From an uncultured Planctomycetaceae bacterium (GTDB lineage Bacteria; Planctomycetota; Planctomycetia; Planctomycetales; Planctomycetaceae): a DNA stretch of 64,000 nt. How positions within the stretch are numbered: the first letter of the stretch is position 1; every line of letters starts with the position of its first letter. The stretch spans positions 1-64,000 of the forward strand of contig CAIOTJ010000042.1 of NCBI GenBank assembly GCA_903861195.1. The letters are read 5' to 3'. Of the stretch, positions 36,381 to 44,539 are shown piece after piece. The notes under the pieces were generated by a model, which saw only the letters and a program-made list of their open reading frames with translations, ran no database searches and was not told the DNA's origin. A program made the translations under genes and the position numbers.

Positions 36381-38173
36381 GGAAGCTTCTCCCGCAGATC
36401 CTGCAGGTCATCCCGCTCGGAATAGGGGCGGACTGAGAGGTACCACTTGCGGGCTTCCCGGGAAATGGCGGCCAACTCTTCCGGTGTGGGGGTTTCCGAA
36501 AGCTCGAGGAAATTCGGCTTGCGGGTCATGAACCGCAGGGCATTCCGGGCTTCGATGATCACCGACATCTCAACATCTTCCAGGCGTTCGAGCAGATAGG
36601 GAATCGATGCCAGGTTGTTGGTTCTTCCCAAAGCCCAGGTCGCCGTGCGACGGACCTCGACCCGCCGGTCCCGCGACAGATTCTGGAGCCGCTGCTGCTG
36701 CCCCACCAGCGCCTCCGGATCCTCGCTGACCACCGTGTCGACAATCGCCTCCTGGACCGCTTCGATCTGGGTGGGATCGAGCTTTTCCAGTTCTCCCAGC
36801 AGCTCATCGACCGCCCCCTTGACCTTCCGGGGCTTCGGACCCACCTGGCCCACCTGCAGCTTTGACAGGTCGTCGGGCAGGCCACGAGCCCCGACCAGCA
36901 CCCCCCCTCCCAGTTTCTGCTTCCGCGGAGCACGCGGGGTTTTCTTGATCGTCTTCTCGGTCGCCTTCACCATGAACATCAGGGCAAAACAGGTGTCGGC
37001 CGCATCTCCCGCCTGGTCCATGTTCCAGCCCCCCTCGGTCATCTGCATGGTCAGCAGGTAGTCGCAGCCGTCCTGGTACCAGTCGCGGCCGGCAATCTCC
37101 ACCAGCCCCGTCAACGCGGCCATGCGTTCCAGCCCGTACAGGTAATAGGCATTCCACTGCTGACCCAGGATGCCTCCCTGGCCGCTCTGCAGGTTGACCT
37201 TGTAGTTGGCCGCCAGCCATTTCAGACCGCGGGCCGCCCCATTCGAGATGGATTGCAGCCGCGCCGCGGGTTTGTAGCCCGAATCGTCCCCTTGCAGGAT
37301 CTTCGGCTTGGTGGGCTCCGCGGCCGCTCCCGGTTCGGGCTCTTTCTCGTCATCCGGTGCCGGGGACAGGATGCCGAACTTGACCGCCGTCGATTTTTTC
37401 TTCTTGGCCGCCTTGGCCTCGGCTGTAGCCGGGGTCTCCTCCACTTCTTCCGTCGGCAGGTCACTCGCTTCGGGATAGAGCATCATTCGGGCCAACAGCA
37501 GGCTGGATGTGCCCGCCACCGCCATCGAGTGGGTCCCAAACGGATTGGCCGACGTCGGACTGGGGTGATAGGTAAAGCTGCCATCCCGCAATTGGGTCTG
37601 CAGGTGCCAGGCGGCCGCCCGATCCCAGGATTTCTTGGGAATGTTGACACCCGCCCGGGAGGCCTCCCACAGGCCCAGCATCGTATACTGCGAAATGCTG
37701 GTGTCGCCGTTCTGCACTCCTCCCGCCACACCATGCTGGCCGGGGGGATAGAACCAGCCGCCGTGGGCTTCCTGACCCTCCAGAATGTAGGCCGTGATCG
37801 CTTCAATCTGGGCCTTGTACTTCACCGGATCGGCCGAGCCGAACGCCATCAGAGTGACGCCCGCCTCATAACGGTGATGATCCACCGGCGAATAGACCCC
37901 ATTCCGGAAATGGCCGGTCAGCCTGTTGAGAGCATTGGCCACCTCGGGATCGGTCGGTGGGACTTCGGCTTTCAGCAAAGCCAGTGTCGACAGGGCCAAC
38001 TGACCGCCAGCCTGGCTGCCAATCCGTGATTTGATGTAGCCAATCGCCCGGGCAATCGACCCTTTGATCTGTTCTTCGCTTGCAGCCCGCACCAGATCTG
38101 GGCTCGCACCCGACCACCACAGGGCGATCCCCAGCACCACTGCGATTGTCAATCGCGGACGATGACAGACCAT
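36377..38173 (-). CDS. Secreted alpha/alpha-toroid (prenyltransferase/squalene-cyclase-like) protein
   Basis: A 598-aa protein with a signal peptide (LTIAVVLGIALWWSGASPDLVRA). Repeats such as AIGYIKSRIGSQAGGQLALSTLALL, YILEGQEAHGGWFYPPG, AAAWHLQTQLRDGSFTYHP and CDYLLTMQMTEGGWNMD match the barrel repeats of the terpene cyclase/prenyltransferase superfamily. The acidic DxDD motif of true cyclases was not seen, so a binding or structural role is more likely than catalysis. A Lys/Glu-rich insert (about 240-290) splits the toroid, and the last 150 residues include HEAT-like helices (RRTATWALGRTNNLASIPYLLERLEDVEM). It is the first gene of the eight-gene Exb operon. Transcription presumably starts in the 211-bp divergent spacer. 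Confidence 0.87.
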   Translation of the reverse strand: MVCHRPRLTIAVVLGIALWWSGASPDLVRAASEEQIKGSIARAIGYIKSRIGSQAGGQLALSTLALLKAEVPPTDPEVANALNRLTGHFRNGVYSPVDHHRYEAGVTLMAFGSADPVKYKAQIEAITAYILEGQEAHGGWFYPPGQHGVAGGVQNGDTSISQYTMLGLWEASRAGVNIPKKSWDRAAAWHLQTQLRDGSFTYHPSPTSANPFGTHSMAVAGTSSLLLARMMLYPEASDLPTEEVEETPATAEAKAAKKKKSTAVKFGILSPAPDDEKEPEPGAAAEPTKPKILQGDDSGYKPAARLQSISNGAARGLKWLAANYKVNLQSGQGGILGQQWNAYYLYGLERMAALTGLVEIAGRDWYQDGCDYLLTMQMTEGGWNMDQAGDAADTCFALMFMVKATEKTIKKTPRAPRKQKLGGGVLVGARGLPDDLSKLQVGQVGPKPRKVKGAVDELLGELEKLDPTQIEAVQEAIVDTVVSEDPEALVGQQQRLQNLSRDRRVEVRRTATWALGRTNNLASIPYLLERLEDVEMSVIIEARNALRFMTRKPNFLELSETPTPEELAAISREARKWYLSVRPYSERDDLQDLREKLP

Positions 38174-38384
38174 TGCAGCCCCTCAAATTGAGGAATGTCC
38201 CGGGACAGCGACGGGAACACGAGCGCGTTCGTCAAAAACCGTCTCTTTCCTCTTTCTGGGATGCTATGGGTGCCCCTCCGGACTGTCAAGGAGCCGTCCC
38301 GGTTGAGGCCCTTCACCGATGCGGCCCGGCCCCAATCGGCCGTTCAAACTCCCCAATCGACCTGTCAGAAGATAGCATTCCGGA
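38174..38384. promoter_or_regulatory. Divergent promoter region between the two Exb units
   Basis: The 211 bases between the toroid-protein gene (minus) and the second ExbB gene (plus) are the only space for promoters of both units. No clear -35/-10 hexamers or operator repeats were recognised. Shared regulation of the two motors is inferred from geometry. Confidence 0.4.
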
Positions 38385-39020
38385 ATGAAGCCCCTGCTGG
38401 AACTTCTCTCCGCATCCTCCACCGCGGTCATTGCCGTCGCGGGGGTTGTGCACTTTTTCTGCTTCGCCCTGCTGTGGCTCTGGTATCGCCACAGCCGGTC
38501 GAAGATTTCGTCGGCCCTCGACGATTTCACCCGCGGGATCCGCCATCGCAGCGTCCTCGACCGCGCCAGCCACCCCCTCGACCAGATCGACGCGTTTCTC
38601 GCAGACGTGGCCGACGTTCTGGAAACTCCCGAACGCCGGGAAGAACAGGTCACGCTCTGGCAGCGCATCGCCATCCTCGACGAGAAACGCCGGTACTTCT
38701 CTTCGCTCCGGTTCGAGACCTGTTACAACGTGTGCCGCTCGATGATCGAGGCCTATCCGCTGCTGGGCATTCTCGGCACGATTCTCGCCATTGGCCTGGT
38801 GGTGCTGGAAGGGAGCGGTGCCACCGCCGGCAAGATTGTCGAACGGTTTGGCCAGGCGATCTGGTCAACCTGCGCCGGGCTCGTGGTGGCGGTCATTCTC
38901 ATGCTGCTCAACAGTCTGGTCGAACCCTCTTTCGTACGGCTCAACGAACTGCGGTCGCAGACCGCGGCCGCCGTCGCCCGGGTGAAACGTCGCCTGGCCC
39001 TCACCGGGAGGGAATCCTGA
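38385..39020 (+). CDS. Second MotA/TolQ/ExbB-family protein
   Basis: A 211-aa inner-membrane protein with three helices: VIAVAGVVHFFCFALLWLWY (about 15-35), EAYPLLGILGTILAIGLVVLEG (about 123-145) and FGQAIWSTCAGLVVAVILMLLNSLV (about 157-180). YPLLGILGTILAIG is the ExbB/TolQ channel signature. A cytoplasmic loop of about 85 residues separates helices 1 and 2. It is divergent from the eight-gene operon and differs clearly from its ExbB, so it is not a recent duplicate. Its TGA stop overlaps a CTG that appears to start the next gene. Confidence 0.88.
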   Translation: MKPLLELLSASSTAVIAVAGVVHFFCFALLWLWYRHSRSKISSALDDFTRGIRHRSVLDRASHPLDQIDAFLADVADVLETPERREEQVTLWQRIAILDEKRRYFSSLRFETCYNVCRSMIEAYPLLGILGTILAIGLVVLEGSGATAGKIVERFGQAIWSTCAGLVVAVILMLLNSLVEPSFVRLNELRSQTAAAVARVKRRLALTGRES

Positions 39021-39730
39021 ACCTCCCTCCCCGACGGATCAGCTTTCAGCTTGTCTCGCTCTTCGATTTGCTGATCATCATCATCTTCGCCCAGTACTTT
39101 GACCTGCAGGCCAAAGTTCAGGAAGAGCGGGGCCGTGAGAGCGCCTCGGCCCGCGAACAGTCTCTGGCCCGCGTCGCCGCCGAAGAACGGCTGCAGCTCG
39201 AGCAACGCCAGTTCGATCACCTCGCCAGCCTGGTGGGCCAGCTGTTTGATATCGATGAGCCGGCGCTTGCCGACCTTCTGACCACCAGGTCCCCCGACGA
39301 GCAAACCCGGATTCGCCAAGCCCTGGCCCGCATCCGGGACAGTCATGGCATCGAGGGATTGCGGCAGATCCTCACCTTCGCCGAACTGGAGAAACGCTGC
39401 GACCTGTGGCAGCTCCATGTCGAGGACGATGGCATTTGCCATATCCGCTCGGGAGACCTGGAAACCCGTTTGCGGACCGACTCGGCCGACCGCTTCGCCG
39501 CCGAGCTGCACAAGTTTTACCGAACCCTTCCCGAATCGAAGAGCCTGGTGATGGTGTTGCTCTCGTGGGACGACGCCAGCCGACGCTCGTGGGAGACCGC
39601 GGAACGAGGAATGGACCTGACCCTCAACCGGTTGCGGATTGAAGAAGACCGGCGCATCCGGTTTGAGTCGGCCGTCCTGGGCTATCTCCCCCGATTGGCC
39701 TCGGCCCCCCCCGGTGCGGCACTGCGTTGA
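39017..39730 (+). CDS. Atypical ExbD-like partner protein, apparent CTG start
   Basis: A 237-aa protein with no ATG, GTG or suitable TTG near its N-terminus. The coding frame begins around CTG 39017, which overlaps the upstream TGA (CTGA, 39017-39020) and follows GGGAGGG (39006-39012); ATC 39014 is the alternative. It opens with one membrane helix bearing an aspartate at its entry (ISFQLVSLFDLLIIIIFAQYFD), placed as in ExbD/TolR. A coiled coil (about 30-75) follows, then a C-terminal alpha/beta domain (LHKFYRTLPESKSLVMVLLSWDDASRRSW) that could correspond to the ExbD periplasmic fold. Pairing with the overlapping ExbB gene supports a motor-stator role. Family assignment is structural inference. 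Confidence 0.75.
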   Translation: MNLPPRRISFQLVSLFDLLIIIIFAQYFDLQAKVQEERGRESASAREQSLARVAAEERLQLEQRQFDHLASLVGQLFDIDEPALADLLTTRSPDEQTRIRQALARIRDSHGIEGLRQILTFAELEKRCDLWQLHVEDDGICHIRSGDLETRLRTDSADRFAAELHKFYRTLPESKSLVMVLLSWDDASRRSWETAERGMDLTLNRLRIEEDRRIRFESAVLGYLPRLASAPPGAALR

Positions 39731-39863
39731 GGTTTGGTCACGACCACGACTGGGCGAGGCTCCGAGGTGCTCGACACAGCCCGGTTTTCGATGGGGACCC
39801 CGGGGGCAATCCTGAGGACCGGCTCGCTCTCAGCTTTCACGCTTTTTGTCCGATGGCAACCGC

Positions 39864-40601
39864 ATGACCTTCTCCGAATCCTTGTTGAACCAATTGGCCG
39901 CCAACCTGCAGCAGGTGCGGCAGCGGATGCACGCCGCCTGCCTCCGCTCGGGACGCCCGAGCGACGCGGTTCGCCTCGTGGCGGTCACCAAAACCGCCCA
40001 GGTCGAATGGATTCGGGCCTTTCTGCAGGTCGCGGGCAGCGGTCCCGAACCGGTGATCGATCTGGGAGAGAACCGGCCCCAGCAACTGGCCAGCCGGTCC
40101 CGCGAGCTGCCCCCGTCGATCCGCTGGCATCTGATCGGTCATCTGCAGCGGAACAAGGTCGATCTGGCTGTCGCCCATTGCAGTCTCGTGCATTCGGTCG
40201 ACAGCGAGCGCCTGCTGCAGGCGCTGAACGCCGAGGCGGCGAAAGCCCAGCGGAGGCTGCCCATTCTGCTGGAAGTCAATGTCTCGGGCGAGACACAGAA
40301 GCATGGGTTCTCGCCAGCCGAGCTGGAAGCCCGCTTCGAATCCCTCGTCCAGAACCCCCACCTCGATCTGCAGGGGCTGATGACCATGGCCCCCTTCGCC
40401 GACGATCCCGAACTCGCCCGGCCTACCTTCCGGGGCCTGCGCGAACTGCGCGACCGCCTCGTCTCCCGCGGAATTCCCGGCGTCCACCTGCCCCACCTCT
40501 CGATGGGCATGAGTGGCGACTTCGAAGCCGCCATCGAAGAAGGGGCGACGCTGGTCCGGGTGGGCTCGGCACTGTGGGACCGCATCCCTCCCTCAGCCTG
40601 A
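39864..40601 (+). CDS. yggS: YggS/PLPBP-family pyridoxal-phosphate homeostasis protein
   Basis: A 245-aa TIM-barrel PLP-binding protein involved in vitamin B6 and amino-acid homeostasis. From ATG 39864 the PLP lysine is Lys43 in [10 protein letters not shown], followed by the family motifs [22 protein letters not shown], HSVDS and the phosphate-binding [27 protein letters not shown]-like end (here LWDR). A TTG 18 bases upstream is a possible longer start. The glycine of the usual GTAIFG is replaced by D in this end segment. The call is secure. Confidence 0.94.
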   Translation: [245 protein letters not shown]

Positions 40602-40738
40602 GGCCGCTCCCCCGGCACGCTCGCCCCGTTCCGTCAGTCGCATCACTTCGCAGGCTGACCCCACCTCAATTACCATGCGGGCCGATTTGCGACAGGTTCT
40701 TTCCGACCGTTCTCTCCTCCTGACCCCCACTCGCCTCC

Positions 40739-41389
40739 ATGAGCCGTCATTCCGATCTCACCCGTGTCCTCAACAGCGGCATTGTCGCCATCATCCGGTC
40801 TCAATCGAGCGAGCAGCTCGTTGAGGTGGCCAAGGCGCTGTATGAGGGGGGCGTGGATGTGCTCGAGGTCACCTTCACTGTTCCCAACGTCCTCAACATC
40901 ATTGCCGAGGTGAAAAAGGCCCTGGGGAACAAGGTGTTGTTGGGGGCGGGGACGGTGCTCGATACCGAGACCGCCCGGGCGGCGATCCTGGCCGGAGCCG
41001 AGTTCATCGTCTCGCCGGCGGTCAACGTCGACGTCATCCGGCTCTGCAACCGCTACGACAAACTGATCATGCCCGGAGCGTTCACTCCCACCGAGATCAT
41101 CACCGCCTGGGACGCTGGGGCCGATGTGGTGAAGGTCTTCCCCGCCGATTTTGTCGGGCCGCAATACCTCAAGGCGATCCACGGCCCGCTGCCGCAGGTC
41201 CGGCTCATGCCGACCGGTGGAGTCAACCTCGACACGATCCACGACTTCCTCAAGGCGGGAGCCTGTGCCGTGGGATTGGGAGGAGCCCTCGTCGAGCCGA
41301 AGGCTGTGGCGGCGAACGACATGGCCCGCATCAAGAGCCTTGCCAGCCAGTACGTCGAAGCGGTGAAGGCGTTCCGGGCGAAGTCCTGA
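40739..41389 (+). CDS. eda: KDPG/KHG aldolase
   Basis: Class I aldolase that cleaves 2-keto-3-deoxy-6-phosphogluconate to pyruvate and glyceraldehyde 3-phosphate (Entner-Doudoroff pathway and sugar-acid breakdown). At 216 aa it has the usual length. The Schiff-base lysine is Lys132 in ADVVKVFPADFVG, the catalytic glutamate is Glu43 in VLEVTFT, and the phosphate-binding segment is PTGGVNLDTIHDFLKAGACAVGLGG. It seems to be monocistronic and is closed by a hairpin terminator. KDPG versus KHG or KDPGal specificity cannot be fixed from sequence. Confidence 0.93.
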   Translation: MSRHSDLTRVLNSGIVAIIRSQSSEQLVEVAKALYEGGVDVLEVTFTVPNVLNIIAEVKKALGNKVLLGAGTVLDTETARAAILAGAEFIVSPAVNVDVIRLCNRYDKLIMPGAFTPTEIITAWDAGADVVKVFPADFVGPQYLKAIHGPLPQVRLMPTGGVNLDTIHDFLKAGACAVGLGGALVEPKAVAANDMARIKSLASQYVEAVKAFRAKS

Positions 41390-41429
41390 TCCCCAGAACA
41401 AATCCCTGGCGAACTGCCCATAAACGTCA

Positions 41430-41472
41430 GCCGGTTGCCGGGAGACATTCCCGACAGCCGGCTTCCTTGTTG
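41430..41472 (+). terminator. Intrinsic terminator after eda
   Basis: A 14-position GC-rich stem (left arm 41430-41443, right arm 41449-41462) with one mismatch and one G-T pair, then TTCCTTGTTG. It lies about 40 bases after the eda stop. Confidence 0.7.
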
Positions 41473-41555
41473 ACAGGTGTTGCTGTCACACCCCAGACCT
41501 GTGTCCTTCGACCTGCGTCGCGGCGGCGTTGGCTCGGGCCACACCAGGCAGCCGT

Positions 41556-41611
41556 GGTCACGGGGCAGAGGCTCAGCCCGAGGTCACGGGGCAGAGGCTC
41601 AGCCCGAGGTC
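41556..41611. repeat. Two perfect 26-bp tandem repeats overlapping a gene end
   Basis: The unit beginning GGTCACGGGGCAGAGG and ending CTCAGCCCGA occurs at 41556-41581 and again, identical, at 41582-41607, followed by the first four bases of a third unit. The stop codon of the DCC-family gene (TGA, 41601-41599) lies in the second unit. The duplication looks recent because no base differs. Confidence 0.9.
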
Positions 41612-42030
41612 CGCGCGGGGGTATTGGCCGCATGCTGCGGCAGCTCGCACGCCCCGCCGGCACAGCGTCCTGTCAGCCGCAACCGGTTGCGGGCGAAGAT
41701 GCGGTAACCGAAGTCGAGTCCGTGCGAGACCACCGGCAACCGAGACAGCGACGCCAGCCACCGCCAACCCAGGGCGGCATACAGTTGTCGGAAGACTTCT
41801 ACCCCCTGGATCATGGTCCCATCGGGCAGTCGGCCGCGGATCTCGGCCATAAAGTCGTCGAAGGTCAGGCCGAAGTGATCGGCGTGAAATTCGGGAGCCG
41901 AAATGTCTGTGAATCGAATCTGCCGCCGCTTGTCGAGCCTCTGCATCAAACCCATTTCCCGCTTGCACAGGGGGCAATCACCATCGAAAAAGACTTCGAT
42001 CTGTTCGGCAAACACGGGGGTGGCGTTCAT
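41599..42030 (-). CDS. DCC-family (DUF393) thiol-disulfide oxidoreductase-like protein
   Basis: A 143-aa protein with the DCC signature near the N-terminus ([14 protein letters not shown], Cys19 and Cys22 as CPLC), a thioredoxin-like motif. The rest ([15 protein letters not shown]...[27 protein letters not shown]...GYRIFARNR) matches the DUF393 family, usually 115-140 aa. The C-terminal tail (about the last ten residues) is encoded in a 26-bp tandem repeat, so its sequence has probably been changed by the duplication. Predicted role is thiol/disulfide exchange; the physiological partner is unknown. It follows the amidohydrolase gene by 210 bases. Confidence 0.9.
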   Translation of the reverse strand: MNATPVFAEQIEVFFDGDCPLCKREMGLMQRLDKRRQIRFTDISAPEFHADHFGLTFDDFMAEIRGRLPDGTMIQGVEVFRQLYAALGWRWLASLSRLPVVSHGLDFGYRIFARNRLRLTGRCAGGACELPQHAANTPARTSG

Positions 42031-42240
42031 GAGGGGCTCCAGAGAGGGACTCTGGGAGTTTATAGGAGAAGTCCCGCGAAAATTCCCGATTGTTCACCTC
42101 GACTCTCGACCAGTTCAGTTTGGGGACAGATCGCCATGGACGGATCGGCCCTGCCCTTGGACGGCTGGCGGCATGTCATTGGCGACATGGGCTCACGCCA
42201 ATCGGGGTTGAGAGGGGAATGAGACAGCCGCAATTTTCGC

Positions 42241-43527
42241 TCAGGAATTTCCCGTCCAGCCGGGCCGGGTCAGCCGGCCCGCCTTGACGATTCCCCCTTG
42301 CATGACGGCGATGAACTTCGACCGGTCCTGCAGAACAGCGATGTCGGCCACCGGGTCTCCCGCCACCACCAGCACGTCGGCCAGTTTGCCTTTTTCGAGC
42401 GTTCCCAGCTCGTGGGCCCGGCCCAGAATCTCGGCCCCCGTGCGGGTCGCGCATTTCAGCACATCCAACGGCTTGAGGCCAACGTACTTCACGAAGAAGT
42501 CGAGTTCCTTCGCGTAGTCGCCATGCGGATTCCAGGCGAACCCGTAGTCCCCCCCCATGCCCAGACGGCCTCCCGCGGCCATGATCCGCCGGCAGCTCTC
42601 GGCTCCCCCTTCCAGCGTTTCCTGGTGACCATCGATCACCTTCTGCCCCATGCCAATCTCCTTGCCCCGCTCGACACTGGCGAGCTCGAAGTACAGCCCG
42701 GGGACCACCGCCACATCACGCTGCAGCAGCAGTTCGAGCGCTTCGTCATCCATGAAGGTGCCATGCTCGATGGTGTCGTACCCGGCCCGCAGGGCGTTCT
42801 TGATTCCCTCGGTCGCCCGGCAGTGACCTGTGACCTTCATTCCATGGTTGTGAGCGGTCTGCACGACGGCGTGCATTTCCTCAAACGTCATGCAGAGGGT
42901 GTGGTGATCATTGACATCGGGGGCGGCGGCATCCCCCGTGGGGTAGGTTTTGACCCATTCGATGCCATCCTTCACGAGCTTGCGGACGGCGGCCCGGGCT
43001 TCATCTGGGCCGTTGACCAGCAGCACCAGTCCTTCCATGCCAATCTTGCGGAAGTCGGGGTTCCAGTCCATCAGCCCGCCGACGCCGCAAATCTCCCGGC
43101 CGCTGGCGGCCAGGCGGGGTCCGGGGATGAGGTCCTTTTCGATCCCCTTTTTCATCCAGACATCGATGTTGAACAGGCTGCCGCCGCTGCGGGCCGAGGT
43201 GTAGCCGCATTCGAGCGCCAGCTTGGCATTCGCGGCCGCCAGCAGCGTCACATATTCCACCGGGTATTTGATGTCGAGGTCTTCGAGTGCCGCGACGTTG
43301 AAATAGGTCGGATGAAAGTGAGCCTCAATCAACCCGGGCAGAATCGTTCCTCCCTGGGCGTCGATCACGCTGGCCCCGGCCGGTTTGGGAGGGGCCCCCT
43401 GGGCAGGACCGGCGTAGGTGATGCGTCCCTGCTCGGCGATCAGCATGCCCTGCGGAATGCAGGGAGTGCCGTTCCCATCGAACAGTTGTCCGTTGTGGAT
43501 CACACAGCTTCCGGTGGCGAGGCGCAT
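42241..43527 (-). CDS. Imidazolonepropionase-like metal-dependent amidohydrolase
   Basis: A 428-aa cytoplasmic-looking protein of the amidohydrolase superfamily. The N-terminal beta-sandwich segment (VIHNGQLFDGNGTPCIPQGMLIAEQGRI) leads to the metal-binding HxH (His70, His72) in GLIEAHFHPTYF. A conserved lysine lies in IEWVKTYPTGD, histidines in MKVTGHCRATEGIKNALRAGYDTIEHGTFMDDEAL, and an aspartate in GMGGDYGF. The end (ADVLVVAGDPVADIAVLQDRSKFIAVMQGGIVK) is typical of the HutI/prolidase-like branch. The substrate could be an N-acyl amino acid or cyclic amide; nothing in the neighbourhood decides it. Confidence 0.87.
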   Translation of the reverse strand: MRLATGSCVIHNGQLFDGNGTPCIPQGMLIAEQGRITYAGPAQGAPPKPAGASVIDAQGGTILPGLIEAHFHPTYFNVAALEDLDIKYPVEYVTLLAAANAKLALECGYTSARSGGSLFNIDVWMKKGIEKDLIPGPRLAASGREICGVGGLMDWNPDFRKIGMEGLVLLVNGPDEARAAVRKLVKDGIEWVKTYPTGDAAAPDVNDHHTLCMTFEEMHAVVQTAHNHGMKVTGHCRATEGIKNALRAGYDTIEHGTFMDDEALELLLQRDVAVVPGLYFELASVERGKEIGMGQKVIDGHQETLEGGAESCRRIMAAGGRLGMGGDYGFAWNPHGDYAKELDFFVKYVGLKPLDVLKCATRTGAEILGRAHELGTLEKGKLADVLVVAGDPVADIAVLQDRSKFIAVMQGGIVKAGRLTRPGWTGNS

Positions 43528-43663
43528 GGTGGTGGGAGATCAAGAGGAGAAACGGTGGAACGGCGAGGCCAGCAACGTACGCCCCCGCGTTGGGAACAAT
43601 CAACCATCAACTCGTGAAGGGGAGGCGTCTTTCCCGGGTCCCTGTGCCCTTCGCGGGCCACGC

Positions 43664-44539
43664 TCACTGGTCGAGGCTGGCCAGGAACCCCAGAACATGG
43701 GTGGCCAGCTCTTTGGGCCGGGCCTGGTGAATCAGGTGGGGAACACCCGGGTAGTCGAGCAGGGTCCCGTCGCGCAGGTGCTCGCGGCACCAGACCGCGT
43801 CATCCTGGGTCAACATCCCGCCAACTGCCGGATCGGCCCGCAGCACGAGAGTCGGGGCGGCGATGCGGGGAATGAGCTCATGCCAGTCGTAACCGTGCAG
43901 CCACTCTCCCGCGAGGATCGGTTCGAGCACCCGGGAATCGAGCTGCGCCAGCGCCTGCCCCGTGAACTTGAGGAAGACCGGATCGCGCACGTCGGACACC
44001 CGCTGGACGGCATTGGTCACCGGGTCGACCATGCGAACTTCCGCAAGATCGCGGGCCAATTCGAGCGGCGTGGCCCCCGACCGCAGGATTCCGGCGACCC
44101 CGGCGAAGTAGCTGTGCAGCCGGGTCTGGCGAATCCGGTTCCCCATCGTTTCGAACGGGGGATCTTCGAGGACCAGGGCACTCACCAGCTCGGGAACTTC
44201 TGCCGCGACGCCCGCCGCGACCATCGATCCCAGCGAATGCCCATAGACGACGGCGGGCTGGCGGATGTGCTCGCGCAGCAGGCCGACAATGTCGGGGACG
44301 TAGTCGATGGTGTGATACCGCGACGCGCGGGACGAACCCCCATGGCCGCGCAGGTCGACGCAAAACAGTTGATGCCGGGTCGCCAGATCGGCCACCACCG
44401 GCAAAAACGACTGCCAGCGGCGGGTCACCCCATGCAGCAGCACCAGGGGGGGATCGCCGGGAGGTGTGGTGGCGACGCGCAGCGAGACAGCACCGACGGA
44501 AAAGGTTTGCTCGGCGAGAAAGCGGGAGGAGGAGGTCAA
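43664..44539 (-). CDS. Alpha/beta-fold hydrolase
   Basis: A 291-aa protein from TTG 44539; the open frame extends to an ATG at 44800, but those 87 residues are Ser/His/Pro-rich and resemble no family extension. The core has the oxyanion-hole HG (LVLLHGVTRRW), the GHGGSS loop, nucleophile serine in YGHSLGSMVAAG, an acid in LVLRADPAVGG and a terminal histidine in GVPHLIHQARP, the full triad in the expected order. It could be an esterase, lactonase or haloperoxidase-like enzyme; the substrate is unknown. The start is uncertain. Confidence 0.85.
   Translation of the reverse strand: MTSSSRFLAEQTFSVGAVSLRVATTPPGDPPLVLLHGVTRRWQSFLPVVADLATRHQLFCVDLRGHGGSSRASRYHTIDYVPDIVGLLREHIRQPAVVYGHSLGSMVAAGVAAEVPELVSALVLEDPPFETMGNRIRQTRLHSYFAGVAGILRSGATPLELARDLAEVRMVDPVTNAVQRVSDVRDPVFLKFTGQALAQLDSRVLEPILAGEWLHGYDWHELIPRIAAPTLVLRADPAVGGMLTQDDAVWCREHLRDGTLLDYPGVPHLIHQARPKELATHVLGFLASLDQ

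Noticed and set aside
38385-39730. Possible Zorya-like defence module because of the MotA/ExbB-like pair
   Set aside because: The ExbB-like protein lacks the long ZorA tail, the partner has no OmpA-like domain, and no ZorC, ZorD or ZorE helicase/nuclease gene is nearby.
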